From NCBI GenBank assembly GCA_963556145.1, contig OY744464.1:5456001-5520000 (forward strand): DNA of 64,000 bases. Reading direction: 5' to 3'. The position numbers and the translations under genes are program-made. Under the pieces are notes generated by a model, which saw only the letters and a list, made by a program, of their open reading frames with translations, made no database searches and was not told the DNA's origin. This document shows, in pieces, positions 45,084 through 57,971 of the stretch. The stretch comes from Hygrocybe punicea. Its lineage: Eukaryota > Basidiomycota > Agaricomycetes > Agaricales > Hygrophoraceae. How positions within the stretch are numbered: the first letter of the stretch is position 1; each line of letters starts with the position of its first letter.

Positions 45084-48000
45084 TTATATATCCCAATCCT
45101 CTAATGCAAATGCCAAAACGCCGAATGTGGGAGCGGCATCCCCCGCTCCGCTGGATAGGTTTTCTACCCCTCGTCGGATAAATCGTACAAGCCCATCAAG
45201 TTCCGAAGACATCCTGTCTAGCCGGCTTGCAAAATCTTCTTCTTCCGACGACACAGACGAGATGGCCATAGAAAAAGATGGTTCTGGAACCGGCATCCCG
45301 TCCCCTGTATCGAAATCCCGATCATCGTCCGAGCTCTCTGGTGATTCTCGCAACGATTGCGAGAAGCCTATGATGTCACGCTCCTGTCGTTTGCGGCGGC
45401 GGCTTCGATGACGCTTCAAGTTCATAGTCATCGACTGCCGCGAGATGTCGAGGGTTGAGTCGCCAGCGAATGCCACGAAAAAGTCTGCAAAGTGAATGCA
45501 CATATCAAGGATCGAGATAACAGCTCTATGTAATGTGGACGTCTGCGGACGCTATGCTGTGAGGTAATAATTCATACACGAAGTCGTAAAACTCATACAG
45601 TTGGCTTTAACAGGCAACGACATTGAATTTTATCAAGGCTAAACAATTTGGTCAGATGGATAGATTAAATTAGAAAGAATGATCTTACTGATCGTCATGC
45701 ACTTGTATCATTTTGTCAAGGGAACGGGCCTCGCCAAAATCGATATGGAATTTGAGTACCTGAGCATGTATGACCTGTACTTATTAAAAGTCTTGAGCAG
45801 GGACATGGTCAACACACCCGGGAACTCACGTATGTTGTCAAGAAATTCAAAAAAACGCTGCCCAGTAATATATAGTCCTCGTTACACCATGGATGCCAAA
45901 AAGCTCACTTGATGAACCATGACAGTTTACTTCTCATGGCATAGAAGACTTTCAACTTGCCATTACCGTGCGGCAAGCTTGAGATGGTGGCTCCACGAAC
46001 TAGAATCCGTTCCAGTACACTTTTTGCTCGGCGAATTTGAAGAAGAAAAACAAGGATTGAGCCATATATTTGCAGGATGTTGGGGCCGAATATATATGTT
46101 AGCGGGAAAGGTACGGCATATTCAATAAGAAGGCCATCGATCGCCATGACGGTCCGATTGATGGCTTTACCCCTGCTTCCTCGGTACGACAGCCGAACTT
46201 GCGAAGTCTTGACCCATTTTGTAGACGCGGCATCGACAACATCGCTGAAAGCAGTATTCAAAAAATGAAAGTCACTCCAATCCTGGTTGGAATCCATCTA
46301 GAAATCGTTTAGAAGCAGACGACAAGGATGTATGAAAGCGTAGACCTTGGCGAACAAGGCATCAGCGAAATGACTCATAACGTCACCCTTTCTCATCAGA
46401 AATAAATCTTCGATTGTGGAAAGGTGCTGCTGCACATCGAAATCGTCGACCAAAGCCTTGGTTAGTCGTGCTCCCGTACTCTGGCAACAAGGCAACAACG
46501 CGTCGTACACAACTTGAGAGAGTGTATCTGTAGATACAGAAAATAGTTTGTCTTGCTGTGAACTCGGTCCAGTGGGATGATGCTGCAGTTCGTGACCAGA
46601 CTCCTTCGCCATCAGAGCAGTAAAAGGCCGCCAATCGGATAAACAAACGTCGTGATCATCTAACAAAAATGGTACGCCAAGGGCACGAAGTAGCCCGACG
46701 GCCTTGCCAGAACCCAGTATGTGTTCAACGACATGCGCCAGAAAGACAGGAACGGCCCTTGGCCCAGTTCCTTCTTCAGCACCATCTCGCAATGTATATC
46801 CTTCCTTCCAGAAGTCAGGATCCATCAGGAACATCCCGTTGTCCTCGATGAAAAATTCGTCATCAAGAGACGTGTCTCCATAACTTTCGCATCGTCCGGT
46901 CGAATCTCGCACAGGCATTCCGTTCTTCAGCCACCGGCCAACCATTTCCCAAACAGGTCCGGCCGTTTTAGCGAAGACCCGGATTAAAACTTCAGAGGTC
47001 ACCTTATCTCCAATCGACAACTGGTCTTGCACAGCTTGAATGAGGATGTCCAATAATTCTGCAGTGATAGCGGCCGGAGGTTCTCGAGCGGTTATTTTTT
47101 GCAGTTCCACTTGTGTTTGCTGATGTGGCAAAGTGCAGTCCAGAACCTTTTGAAATATGTCCAGACAAACGGTAAAAATCTGCGAGAACCTGTCTTTGAT
47201 GGCCTTTTCTAGGCTGAGGAGGCTGACAATGATGAAAGGGCCAGCACCGCCGCGCGCTCGACAGATATCAGCCTCCCTATTTGAACACCATTGGTCGAAT
47301 GCCCGTATCTCTTGGTCAACGGCGTCCGAGAAGGCTTCCAGCGTGCGTGTATGGCTGCCATAGACATTAGCCAAGCGCGGAAGTCTACTACTAGTCTTGT
47401 CCAAAGGTTGTAAAGCTTTTGCAAAAATTGAAGAGACGAACTTCCGCAAATGTTCAATAGATGTAGCCGTTTGCGCGAAAGAGGAGAATATGGAAGCTTG
47501 GGAATTCAAGGTCAAATGCACCAGCCGTGGCGCGTTGGGCGCAGGCTTGGAGGAAATAATTCGGTCAAGTGCCCGTCGAAGAGTATAACTCACTCACCAC
47601 AAACGCCGACTGGCTTCCCGTGCCATGTGTCCAAGTAACTAATATATTGTTTCGCCCTTGAAGGGCCATGAGTACTTCACGCACAGCGTCTTCCTCGTCA
47701 ATGTATCTCTGACACAACCATGGGAAGGCTAAGGACCTGAGGCAAAAGCAGCAGACATGCTCTCACCTCCTGTTCACCGAACATGGTTGAAGATCCCCTA
47801 AGAATGCGTTGAACGGATGGCCCTGAATGTATCAGAGCTTAGATACGACCTTGGATATTGTGTTCATGCCCACCTAGAGTAGAAGCATCACCGATATCAA
47901 ATGGACGGGTCAGATCGACGTCCGTTCGCCAATCTGCTCTCCAATATTGTTTTGCCTGGAATTCTTCGAATTCTCTGCGATGGTTGTAAGTTCGGGGATC

Positions 48001-49024
48001 ATTGTATGACGTAGCAGTGTTTTCATTGGATGCAAGGGTTGTGTCGGTATCGTCTAACGGTTCAGCAGAAGCGAGGAACGGACGAGAATCCTCCAAGTCG
48101 TCTGAATCGTCCAGAGGAGAAAGTGAAGGGGTACTTCCCCCACTGTGTATATCCCAATTTTCCACAGTGCTCCCCGGAGGCAAACCATAGACACCTTCCC
48201 AGTGTTGACCTTCAAATGGCTCTTCATCGAGGATTTCCTTCCAGGTCAAAGTGGGGGGAGGCTGCGGAGGATTTCTCAGTTGTGCCAGGTACGTCTCTGC
48301 GAAGCAAAGCGTTGATTGTGCGGGTGGTAGGGATAACATTATCTGTGCCGAAATAGTACTAGTCAGCTCCCAATTATTTGAAAAGAGCTTTGAACTTTAC
48401 TAAAAATTGCAAATGATCAGGGAGGTAGGACATCTTCATGGATAGTTAGCAATGGTATAACTTCTATCCCATCATTAATTGGAATTACTTTTATTTCCTG
48501 GTCCAAGTCAGTGTGCTGTTGAACTTCAATCTTCAGTTTCTGATATGATAATTCGAGAGCCTGTCCCAGCGCATCGCGAGAGTTTATTCGAGCTTTGTGA
48601 GCATGACTGCAATCCCAGATCAAAAAGAACGTAGTCAACCACAGAGAATGTCGTACCCTCTTATTTGCCTATCCGTAACCGTCAGGTCAACGCCAGCGGC
48701 CTTGGTTGTGTGCTCCAAGCTTTTTGATACAAATTCGACCGCTGTTCGAAATTTCTCCGCATCGTGTTCTACAGTTGAACCGGTGATTTGGGTTACCAAA
48801 ACCTGACAAAGGGGAAGCAAGCGGAATGACTGCCGAGTAGGAGGTCGGGAGTGACGAGAGTTCGGCCTCTGTGAAACACGAGAACCTGGTCTGATGGACA
48901 AACTTGAGATGGGACGACCTGAGGAAGACGGTGGTCTTTGTGAGGAAGGTCTCTGGGAGGCACTTGATGACGGTCTTGAGAAGCTGGATGGCGGTCCAGC
49001 TGTAAGATTTGAACTCGAGGTCAT
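45084..49024 (-). CDS. Gamma-tubulin complex component (Spc97/Spc98 family, GCP5-like)
   Basis: Part of the complex that nucleates microtubules at the spindle pole body. The start ATG at 49024 opens a long Ser/Arg/Pro-rich tail (SQRPSSQRPPSSSGRP), followed by ALELSYQKLKIEVQQ. An exon has LTWKEILDEEPFEGQHWEGV, characteristic of GCP5-like proteins. GRIP1 follows in 47593-46298 (for example RLVHLTLNSQ, VPVFLAHVVEHILGSGKAVG, LLRALGVPFLLDD), then GRIP2 with FPLTYIFGPNILQIYGSI, FLLQIRRAKSVLERILVRG and a basic/acidic insert (LKRHRSRRRKRQERD) before the final LVRFIRRGVENLSSG. About 10 exons. Assignment to GCP5 rather than GCP4/6 rests mainly on the N-terminal motif. Divergent from MGM101 with 119 bp between start codons. 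Confidence 0.85.
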
Positions 49025-49143
49025 TGCATTAGTCGGGCGGGCGCGTCTTCCAACTCCGAAAGCGCGTCAAACTCTTCGGGTTGCTCACCACAGTGCGGCA
49101 CTCGAAGCTTGAAACTTCAACTTCGGCTGCAGGTTCATCGACT

Positions 49144-50169
49144 ATGGCATTTCGAGCCTTGCAACGACTGTCTTCGGCTAGTATATCGTACCGAAACCTC
49201 ATCACTGCTCGGTCTTATTTCAGTCCTACTCGAACATGGACGCCACGTTCCACCAACCTCCAACCAGCCCTTGCCCCGCTAGTCGCCAAAGCAAGTACAA
49301 CTGTGGAACCTGCGGTCGACAAAGAAGCCGCCGAAAGCAGCCATGATACTTCTGAAACACCCTTTGTACCCCATGTCTCTTCATCTTTGCTCTCTGACAG
49401 TTTGGACGAATCTCCAACCACTGGATCAACGGATTGGTCGAGGAGTTATTCTGGCCTTTCGACACAGCCTTTCTCGAAAGATATAGCCGAGGTGTTGTTG
49501 AGTCCAGTGGACCCTCAGGATATTGAAATGAAGCCAGGTATGCGCATAACCCGATGAATTCTGCAACCTTTTACTAAACTTCGGTAAGATGGTCTTATAT
49601 ATCTTCCGGAAATAAAATATCGACGTGTTCTAAACAAGGCTTTTGGTCCTGGCGGGTGGGGCCTTGCACCTCGGAGCGAGACAAATGTTAGTCCAAAGGT
49701 AGTCAGTAGGGAGTATGCTCTCGTGTGTCACGGACGGTAACACTCTCTCCGCTCATGGTCCAAGAACTACGGACCGTTCTCATATATTTCACAGGTTCAT
49801 TGCCATTGCCCGTGGAGAGCAGGAGTACTTCGATCCGTCCGGTATTCCAACAGCGGCAGAAGCCTGCAAGAGCAATGCTCTGATGCGATGCTGTAAAGAT
49901 CTAGGAATTGCAAGCGAACTATGGTGCCATTCTATCCTTGTTTCATCACCAGATCACTTCTGATTCCTGCACAGGGATCCTCGATTCATTCGAGAGTTCA
50001 AGGCGAAATACTGTGTCGAAGTCTTCGCCGAACATCTCACCACCAAGAAAAAGTGTGTTGGCATCGCTAGAATCGTTTATTTCCACCATCTGAACAAAAT
50101 ATTTTCATTAGGAAAAAGCTTTGGCGTCGCAAGGACCAGCCAAAGTTCGAGTACCCCTATAAAGAATAG
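49144..50169 (+). CDS. MGM101: Mitochondrial genome maintenance protein MGM101
   Basis: A Rad52-related single-strand-annealing protein that keeps mitochondrial DNA intact. ATG at 49144 gives a mitochondrial presequence ([20 protein letters not shown]) and a Ser/Thr-rich linker. The conserved core follows over several exons: [20 protein letters not shown] then [53 protein letters not shown] and [19 protein letters not shown]. The basic C-terminal tail ends [18 protein letters not shown], stop at 50167-50169. All hallmark segments are present. Confidence 0.93.
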
Positions 50170-50387
50170 TTCAACCGATGTAGCCTTTTGTATGGCTTCA
50201 GATCATCGTGAAATTGTTCAATTGGGGGATCGTAAGGCTACTTGAGGAGCTTGCCTGCTTTTTATTTGGAGATCGCCGTCAACAACAATGACGGGACATT
50301 TTACATAAATGGTGGAGACGGTAGAACAAACAATAAGTCAAATATGAAGTCGTCCAACGAATAGTCATACTCTCCTCCACAACTAAT

Positions 50388-51511
50388 TTACTTCTTCACG
50401 TTCTTGCGCTGCCGAGTTCCTGCACGTTTAGGACTCTGGGCAGGAGTAGGGCTTGAGGGGGGCTCAACGATGACGGATGGTTTTTTAACCTCAGGCTTGG
50501 CAGGTTTTCCGTGCATAACCCTCAGTAAGAGGGAGCCAATGCCGCCGGATAAGAGGACAAAGGCCCATCTGGGAATTTTGATGGCCGTGTTGTAAATTTT
50601 CGTGAAAATGATTGCGAGAATGTCCATCACCCATTCCCTGAAATAATGTTAATAATGGAGCAAAAATGAAAAGATGATTGATATTACCTGCTACCACCTG
50701 GCGCGTATGGTGAAGACCATGGATCCAACGTTTTCCAGGATTCCGTGGTTAAAAATCCTCGCATTCTCTCCGGATCCAGCCTCAGTCGACTGCCAGGGAG
50801 AAAGCGAAGGGTCTTTCCGCGATTCGTCAAAAAGACCAAGGCAGGGGCTCTAGTAGCATAACAAGTCAGTTCTCATTGGGGAAAAAAAATCAGAGGACGC
50901 ACTTCCATACGGCCCACTTCGTGGTGATGGCAGTGACATTGATATAGTCGATCCGACCCCAGCGCACGGCTGGTAAATCTCCCTCAACCTGGGTAGTATT
51001 GTAGGCGGAGTCGAACACATCGTCAAGGGCTTTGGATAAGCCCTCCTGCCTAGCAGAAGTGGTCGTGCTAGGGACATTCCAGTGAATACGGCTAGCAAGA
51101 AGCAAGTCAAGTGACGAACATCATCAAAAACCACATTCTCTGCTCCTCTTCCTCCGGTGTCATGGTCTCATTGACAATTATTTCGCCATAGTTGTCGTCC
51201 GTTATGAGGGGAATGCGGTCATCCCATAACTTAGTTGTTGCAGCCGCCTCCAAACTCGCCGTGACGTTTATCCCTAGTCGAGACAGGAAAGATGCTATAG
51301 GTTCGGAAGACAGGATCGTTGTCAAGTTAAATATGGATCCCATAGCTGATGGGGTCGTTTCACCGGCCACTGAAGATGATGATTCAGTGGCAGGAGCAGC
51401 CGTTTGGGTTTCTTTCTGGGCTGATTGATTGGGTGACCATCCATCAGAGAAGTACTGGGCCGTGACAGTCCCTACACAGGCAAGTAAGCCCAAAGGTTGT
51501 AAAATCTTCAT
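50388..51511 (-). CDS. ER membrane protein with thioredoxin-like luminal region, unknown function
   Basis: ATG at 51511 with a signal peptide (MKILQPLGLLACVGTVTAQY). The luminal part has N-glycosylation sequons (NLT, NVT, NET) and a fold-like stretch LPAVRWGRIDYINVTAITTK followed by APALVFLTNRGKTLRFLPGS, recalling a thioredoxin-like beta-alpha-beta unit but with no CxxC. DPERMRGFLTTESWKTLDPW leads to a hydrophobic segment (IPRWAFVLLSGGIGSLLLRV) and a basic, Pro-rich cytosolic tail ending RAGTRQRKNVKK, close to a di-lysine ER-retention signal. Four exons or so. Similar uncharacterised proteins occur across basidiomycetes, but I cannot name one. It is divergent from KEX1 over 203 bp. Confidence 0.7.
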
Positions 51512-51714
51512 GGTAGTTGGTCAAGGAGGTCTGAGTCTGCGCTGTCAAGTTTTGCCAGTGACCATTACGTAATACATTATAATTCTACCTTCCAAGTTTA
51601 CACCATCGAAGTGCTGTCTTCTGATACGATAGTACTTGGTTGTGCTTCTACCGCACTCACAAAGTGACACGATATCTAGGCCCGTAGACAGGCTTTACGA
51701 AACCAACCTCGCTA

Positions 51715-54214
51715 ATGCTCGGGCCTTTTTTCAACTGGCGAGCTCTGTGGACCTTGCTGCCAGCGTTGTGTGCTCTCTTGTTGACTCGTGCGGCCCCTAC
51801 AGACGGTTAGCAGTTGATTGTTCTGTGTATATTTCGCCAGTTATTTACTTAGCTATTCGTAGTTCCATCAGCCGCGTCGTTTTACATCACCAGCCTTCCG
51901 GACTTGCATCAAGATGCTGCTCATCCCCTTCATTTGTTCTCGGGCCATATATCTTCAGACCCGAACGCTACAAATGCCTTGAGTACAGATGTTATGCCGC
52001 ATCTATTCTTTATCTTGGTGAAAAACCGCAGGACTGCGGATAGGGATAGAATCATGTTCTGGTTCAATGTGAGCGCTGTCTAGAGCCTTTAGATTGAACT
52101 CACCGAATGTGATAATAGGGAGGCCCAGGATGTTCATCATTTGATGGATTAATGATGGAAAATGGACCATGGCGGGTAGATGGAAATGGAGGTTTGAAAA
52201 CCGTGGAAGGCGGTTGGGAGGAATATACAACCATGGTTTACGGTTCGGCTCATTCCTCAATTTTCAATCCGCTATTCATGCTTGCTTTTCCGCAGTGGAC
52301 CAGCCAGCAGGCACAGGCTTCTCGTATACCAGCACTAATCATTACATTCATACCCTCGAAGAGGTCACTCTATCATTTGTTCTTTCATCATTATTTTAAC
52401 AAGGTATCAGGCTTCTGGACATTGGATACAATTTCTTCGTAATTTCTACCAAGTATTTCCCGAGTATCAGCACATGGATGTATGTCTCCCCCTATGTCCT
52501 CATCCTCTTCCTCCTCTTATTTTAACCTTCAGACTTTTTTGGGTGGTGAAAGTTATGCTGGGCAGTATATTCCATATTTTGGTAAGTACATGGTCATTAT
52601 TTGTTCGAATTTTCAACATCTCACGAGTCAAATCTAGCGGATGCCATGTTGTCTTCCAACCTTCCGACTCCCCTTCGAGGGGCAGCCATAGGAAACGGTT
52701 GGATAGATGCTCGAAGACAATATCCTTCGTTCTTAGACTATTCTGTCAAACATGGTTTGATAGAAGAGGGTTCCGAGGTTTGTTCCATAGTTGCGACCTT
52801 GTGGATTATCACTGATGGTGTCGCAGGCATGGAAAACTGCCCAAAAAGATACCGACAGCTGCATGGAGTCATTGAAAAAGGCCCCTACCAACCCAGAACC
52901 TATCAAGAATACCATGTGTGAAAATCTCCTGATGAAAGTTATCCAAAGCAGAGTGAGAGTGTAAGTTCTCCGGGTTTTAGTTTTTGCAAACTCTTATTTT
53001 TATAAATTTCACCTACAGAGTTGACGGGAAGCCAATGTGTCTCAATATATATGACGTCCGGTATGAGGATGTTCAACCAGCTTGTGGGATGAATTGGCCC
53101 CCAGATATTAAGCCCATAACAACTTACCTCGACGTACGTCTATTTGAAGCCTAAACCCCTACATCTTGGTCATGCTGTAATTACTTTTACAGCGCAAGGA
53201 CGTTGTCCGCGCGTTACACGCTGAAGCCAAGTCTGAATCATGGGTCGAGTGCCGCCGCGCTGTCCACTCATCATTTAACGAACACAAGTCAAATTCTTCA
53301 GTCACTCTCTTACCCAAAATCCTCACCAAAATCCCTGTGTTGATTTTCGCTGGTGATCAAGATTACATTTGCAATTACATGGGGTTGGAGGCTATGATCC
53401 AGTCGCTAACATGGAACGGTATGACCGGTTTCGGGGTACAGTTTCTGACCAACTTTATCGAAAAGAATCAGTTTCTCAATGAATCTACCGCAGACCGTCG
53501 AAACGCAATCTTGGAATGTAAACAACACGCCTGCTGGGACCTGGGTTTCAAACAGGAATCTGACGTACGCCAAGGTATATTTCTTTCCTCATCAAAATAG
53601 CAAAAGATAAATTACGGTGACACCCCTAGCTTTTCAACGCATCCCATATGGCACCTTTTGATGTGCCACATGTGACGCACGACATGATCCTCCGTTTTAT
53701 GGGCGTCAACTTCTCTGCGATCACGGATGGTTCAGCCAAGATCCCAAGTAGCGTCGGTACAGACGTCAAGCCTTTGTTTTCGGGAGTGAGCCAGCCTACA
53801 ACGACACCAGCATCTGCAGGAGGCAAGACACCACAACAAGACAAGGCGATGTGGGAAGGTAGGTTTAAACCATGGACATCCTGCGATGTTTGGGTGACGG
53901 GCTATGTTTAATTTTCAGCGTATTATAATGCCGGGTCAGCTGCATTGGTGCTTGTTCTCATTTTGCTCGTAATTGGAACCTTCCTTTGGTGTCGGATCCG
54001 GCAGCGGCGTCTGCAACGTCCCCTAGCGCAAAACGAGGAGGAGAGTATCCCACTCACCAGATCAATGGGGACACCTGGTGATGATGGTGACGAAGATTTC
54101 AAAAGACAAAGAAAGGGCAAAGGGCGTGCTATTGAGACTTCTGGGCCACCCATATTCGATGTCGGAGATGATGACGATGAGGAAGGACACAAGAACAATG
54201 ACCAACCAAGATAG
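51715..54214 (+). CDS. KEX1: Pheromone-processing serine carboxypeptidase KEX1
   Basis: Golgi carboxypeptidase that trims C-terminal Lys/Arg after Kex2 cleavage. The start at 51715 gives a signal peptide ([20 protein letters not shown]), then an intron and [20 protein letters not shown]. Family motifs: [45 protein letters not shown] (nucleophile Ser), [20 protein letters not shown] (catalytic Asp) and [20 protein letters not shown] (catalytic His). A Thr/Ser-rich linker precedes one membrane helix ([17 protein letters not shown]) and an acidic cytosolic tail ([17 protein letters not shown]). About nine short introns. The triad is complete, so the enzyme should be active. Confidence 0.93.
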
Positions 54215-54682
54215 CTTGTAGTAATATTTTATGACTCAATACATTATTACGGAAAGACATGGGAAGGATGTCTGCGCATGGTTCTACCAGTCCGTCAAAG
54301 CCGCATAGCAGCAACCTCCCCGAAAGAAGGCGGGTACGGTAGGTCTAGGAATATGACGCCGTGGCGTCCCTCACACCAACCTCCATTCCACAACGAATCG
54401 ACACCAGAGTGGACTCAGCCATGAAAGGTGTTGAAGGGCGACGAGGGAGACGACACTTGATTTCGTGAACGTTCCGAAGAACGCCTCGCTCCGTCAACCT
54501 GAAGTACGAACGTCACCAGAGGAATTAACCTCTGCGCGAGGAGCTGACGCTTCGATGGGTTGAAAGCGGACACTTGAGGAAACGGAGAAAAAATGAAGAC
54601 CTTATATATATGAAAATCTTCGGAGTTTGAAGTTCGATAGGCCCGATTAAGGTTGAAAGGTTGACGAAACGATAGACTATAG
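54215..54682. other. Intergenic; promoter side of SPC19
   Basis: No open frame of note. A TATATATAT tract lies at about 54604-54611, near 75 bp upstream of the SPC19 start. Confidence 0.4.
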
Positions 54683-55439
54683 ATGTCTCGTGTATCTCGA
54701 GCGCACTTGAAAGGCCGTGAATCTGTTTTTGCTGGTGGTCTTGAACAATATCGAGGCGAAATTCAAGCCGTTTGTCCGCAAAATTTGGAAGAATGTGTTT
54801 TGGCCATGGAGGACTGTTGTGAGGAGGTACTGTGCCTCCGTTATCCTTGATGGTCTGTTATTATTTGATTATCAGGCCCATGAAGCTCAGCAACTGCTGC
54901 ATAATGGGACGTACGATCTTTCGAGGATGGCCAAAGTGTTAGAGAACCAGAGGGTTTGTCTTGTCACTATTAAAACATTTCGATCTTTCAAATCGTTTGC
55001 AATTGTCAGGTTTTCCTCCTTGTTGACGAGGGTACCGTAACAAAATATAAAGCTGACCTCACAGATGAGGTTGAGCCTGCGATCAACGAACTGATCGAAC
55101 GTGCTGAACAAGGCCTAAGAAATCTGTACAAGAAGGAGAGTGTGTTGCAAAACAAGGTCAATACTCCTCAGTCTGCTCTATGATTATCTTTGTTGATTAA
55201 CCTTGTTGAAGGTTGAAGCTGCCCGATCAAGCCGTCAACAGCCAACGACAGGAACCCAGGCGTCGAATAAATTAGAAACCCGTCGTCTTCAAATGCTCTC
55301 GAAACAACGTGAACGCTTAGAAGAAGAGTTGGAGGCCCTAGAAGCTGAAGTGAAGGTTCTGGTGCGTCATCTTCTTGTATCAGGCAACCTATTGTGCCTA
55401 AGTTATCTTCATATATAGGAACTCAAAGCTCTTACTTAG
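54683..55439 (+). CDS. SPC19: DASH complex subunit Spc19
   Basis: Five exons (54683-54826, 54876-54953, 55010-55156, 55212-55361, 55419-55439) sum to 540 nt, 179 residues. The protein belongs to the DASH/Dam1 ring, which couples kinetochores to spindle microtubules. Hallmarks: SVFAGGLEQYRGEIQAVCPQ, NLEECVLAMEDCCEEAHEAQ, LLHNGTYDLSRMAKVLENQR, FLLVDEGTVTKYKADLTDEV and ELIERAEQGLRNLYKKESVL. The C-terminal third is a coiled coil (MLSKQRERLEEELEALEAEV). The last exon codes only seven codons including the stop. It converges on the gephyrin gene, with 57 bp between stop codons. Confidence 0.88.
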
Positions 55440-55496
55440 GCCTTCATGTTAGACGGTCAAGTACGAGGTCTCCATTATTATAATACATCAAACGAT

Positions 55497-57890
55497 CTAA
55501 GCCATTTGTATTTCTCCAATGAGGATAGCTTCCAGATGCTCTCCTGCACTTATCACCGTCGGCCCGTTTGCCTTGCGATTCGGTAAAATGACCAGTCCAT
55601 TTGCCCCACTCAGACTTGCGACTCTACTTGAACGCTGTCCACCAGTGCTGTACGCTGTGAGTCCAGACTTTTCCGCACGAACCACCACTCGGTGAAATTC
55701 AGTTCGAGGGTCGAGTTTCATCGCATTCTGAATCTGGAAATGATGGTCATGATCATTGCAATATGCTGTCGTAACGTCCGCACCGTGACCTTAACCCGCG
55801 GCAGTTGGCATAACCTTTCGGGCCAACCGCCGAGCATCCGGAGCGCGGGCAGGACAAAAATATAAAATGTTACCAGTGCAGACGCTGGATTTCCAGGTAG
55901 AGCAAACACGTGTTTCCTTGTATCACGCCCTTTCCATGGAAAAGGAATGGTTGCGAATGTGGTAGGTTTACCAGGTTTGACTGCAACACGACCAAAGTGG
56001 ATTTTGCCGTTGAAATGACGCTCGATAACTGGCTCCAGAAGATCGGTTGCACCCATAGAGGTTCCTCCTGTGGTCAAGAGCAAATCCGCTTGCTCCAAGC
56101 TGCCTTTAATTGCGCTGACGTGGGACGTTACGCTATTAGTTGAAGATCGAAATTAGAACAGAAAAGCATGAAACTAGGAATGTATTCAGCTCATCGGGGA
56201 CAATTCCCATGTCAACAACCTCATATCCCATGCCTTCTAAGGCTGCTTGTAATGAGGGTCGGTTGGTGTCCCATATCCCTCCCCAGCCATCACCAGGTAG
56301 TTGATTTGGAGACTGCAAGTCGATAATTTCGTTTCCAGTGCTAAGAAGAGCAACAATTGGTTTCCTGTGCACCTCAACCTTCTCCTGCAGTTAGACATCA
56401 CTTGATCAGCGAGCCACAGACTCACTTCCTTACGTCCAACGAAAGTCAATGTACCAATTTCACCGCCAACACTGCGGATGATTTCACCCTTGCGCATTAC
56501 ACGATCGCCTTCCACGACATCTGATCCCGCGGCTCTCACGTTTTCAGCGACGGATACTTGAGTCAATGTCTCGATTTCTTGCTCCTCGATATCTTCACCA
56601 TCGCTGTCCTTCAGAGTGGCGACTAAACGGGTATCTTCAACCATGATCACAGCATCGGTACCGGCTGGCAGTGGACCACCAGTGTTGATCCGGTATACAC
56701 AACCTTGAGGCAGAACCTCGGAAAGCGAATGGGTTTGAGATGTCAGGACTTTGAAATTTCCAGGTCGATCAGTCGCTACAACACCACGAATGACTTGAGG
56801 AACGAAAATAGAGGTTTAAAAAGGTGCTTGCATCGGAGAGCATATCCATCAACATTGGTAGTCTGAGTATGGGGGACATTCTGAGGAGCATATACATCTT
56901 CCGCCAAAACATGGCCCTTCAGAGCATGATTCACCTAAAATTTACTTTCTCAAACACCCTTCAAGTTATATTCCCAACATAAGCATACGTACCAGTTGTT
57001 TGGTGATTTCCAAGGGACCAGTTTCTTTCAAAACGACGTTAATCGCCTCCTCAAAAGAAAGCAGCGCATAAGGAGAGACTCGGAGTCTGGCAGAAGCTGA
57101 AACAAAAAGCCGTATCAGCCATTCATCTATAAAATTTCCTGATTATCAGCACACCTGAAAGTGAGGGGTCGTGCGAGAGTACTGTCCGGGGTTTTGGGTT
57201 ACCATGAGAATGATGGTGGTGATGGTGGTGCTCCGGACCACCATGACTGTGATCTACAGGTGTAGCTAGGGCTGTATGAACACGATTCCCAGTGCCTCCT
57301 TTGATTAAATCGAGAGCATGGTCTGCCACTCCGTCCGACAACAGCGCTTCGAGGTTTTCCTTTACCGCTTTGACACTCCCTGGAAGTGTCACGATAAGGG
57401 TATTTTTGATAGTCCCTGCAACAGGGCGCGACAGAGCAGCAAGTGGGGTGTACTTCAGCGACGTTGACAAGAGCAAATGTACTAGACCAGAAGCCTCGCG
57501 CTCGAGCAGAGGTAAAATAGCCTGGTATGGTCAACAATATTAATTAGCCCGACCAAGAGGAAACTAATAATCTTGACTTCGGGTGTTCGGTCTCGCACAC
57601 CAAATCCGGTGCCTCCCGTGGTGATAACCCAATCGACGTCGCCCCTCTCGCACCATGACTTGAGTGCGGCCTGGATCTGCCCTTCATGGTCTGGTACTAT
57701 GAGAAGATCCTTGAGTTCATATCCTCGCCCTATCAAGATGTCTTTGATGGTTGGCCCAGATTTGTCTGCCAGGGCATCCTCGGATGCCGTGTCGCTGACT
57801 GTTTCGGATTAAGTCAGGTTGCGACCGATGGTCAACATACAAGGTCAATGTCAACGGACCTACAAGAATTGCTACTCGATGTTGCGACAT
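55497..57890 (-). CDS. cnxE: Gephyrin/CnxE-type molybdenum cofactor synthesis protein (MogA-MoeA fusion)
   Basis: Carries out the last two steps of molybdenum cofactor synthesis: adenylylation of molybdopterin (G/MogA domain) and Mo insertion (E/MoeA domain). ATG at 57890 (MSQHRVAILV|VSDTASEDALAD). The G domain has TTGGTGFGVRDRTPEA and VAGTIKNTLIVTLPGSVKAV. A His-rich linker (GGPEHHHHHHHSHGNP) leads to the E domain: NVPHTQTTNVDGYAL, GGPLPAGTDAVIMVEDT, VALLSTGNEI, ADLLLTTGGTSMGATDLLEP and HVFALPGNPASALVTFYIF. The C-terminal barrel ends SGANGLVILPNRKANG and HLEAILIGEIQMA. Domain order is G then E, as in animal gephyrin. Frames are intact across the small introns; about 640 residues. Confidence 0.92.
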
Positions 57891-57971
57891 ATCGTCGGCA
57901 AGAGCCCGCGTGACGTACCACTGGCAATTGAGAATCAATTGTGTACGATACTGTAAATACCGGAGAGCCTA

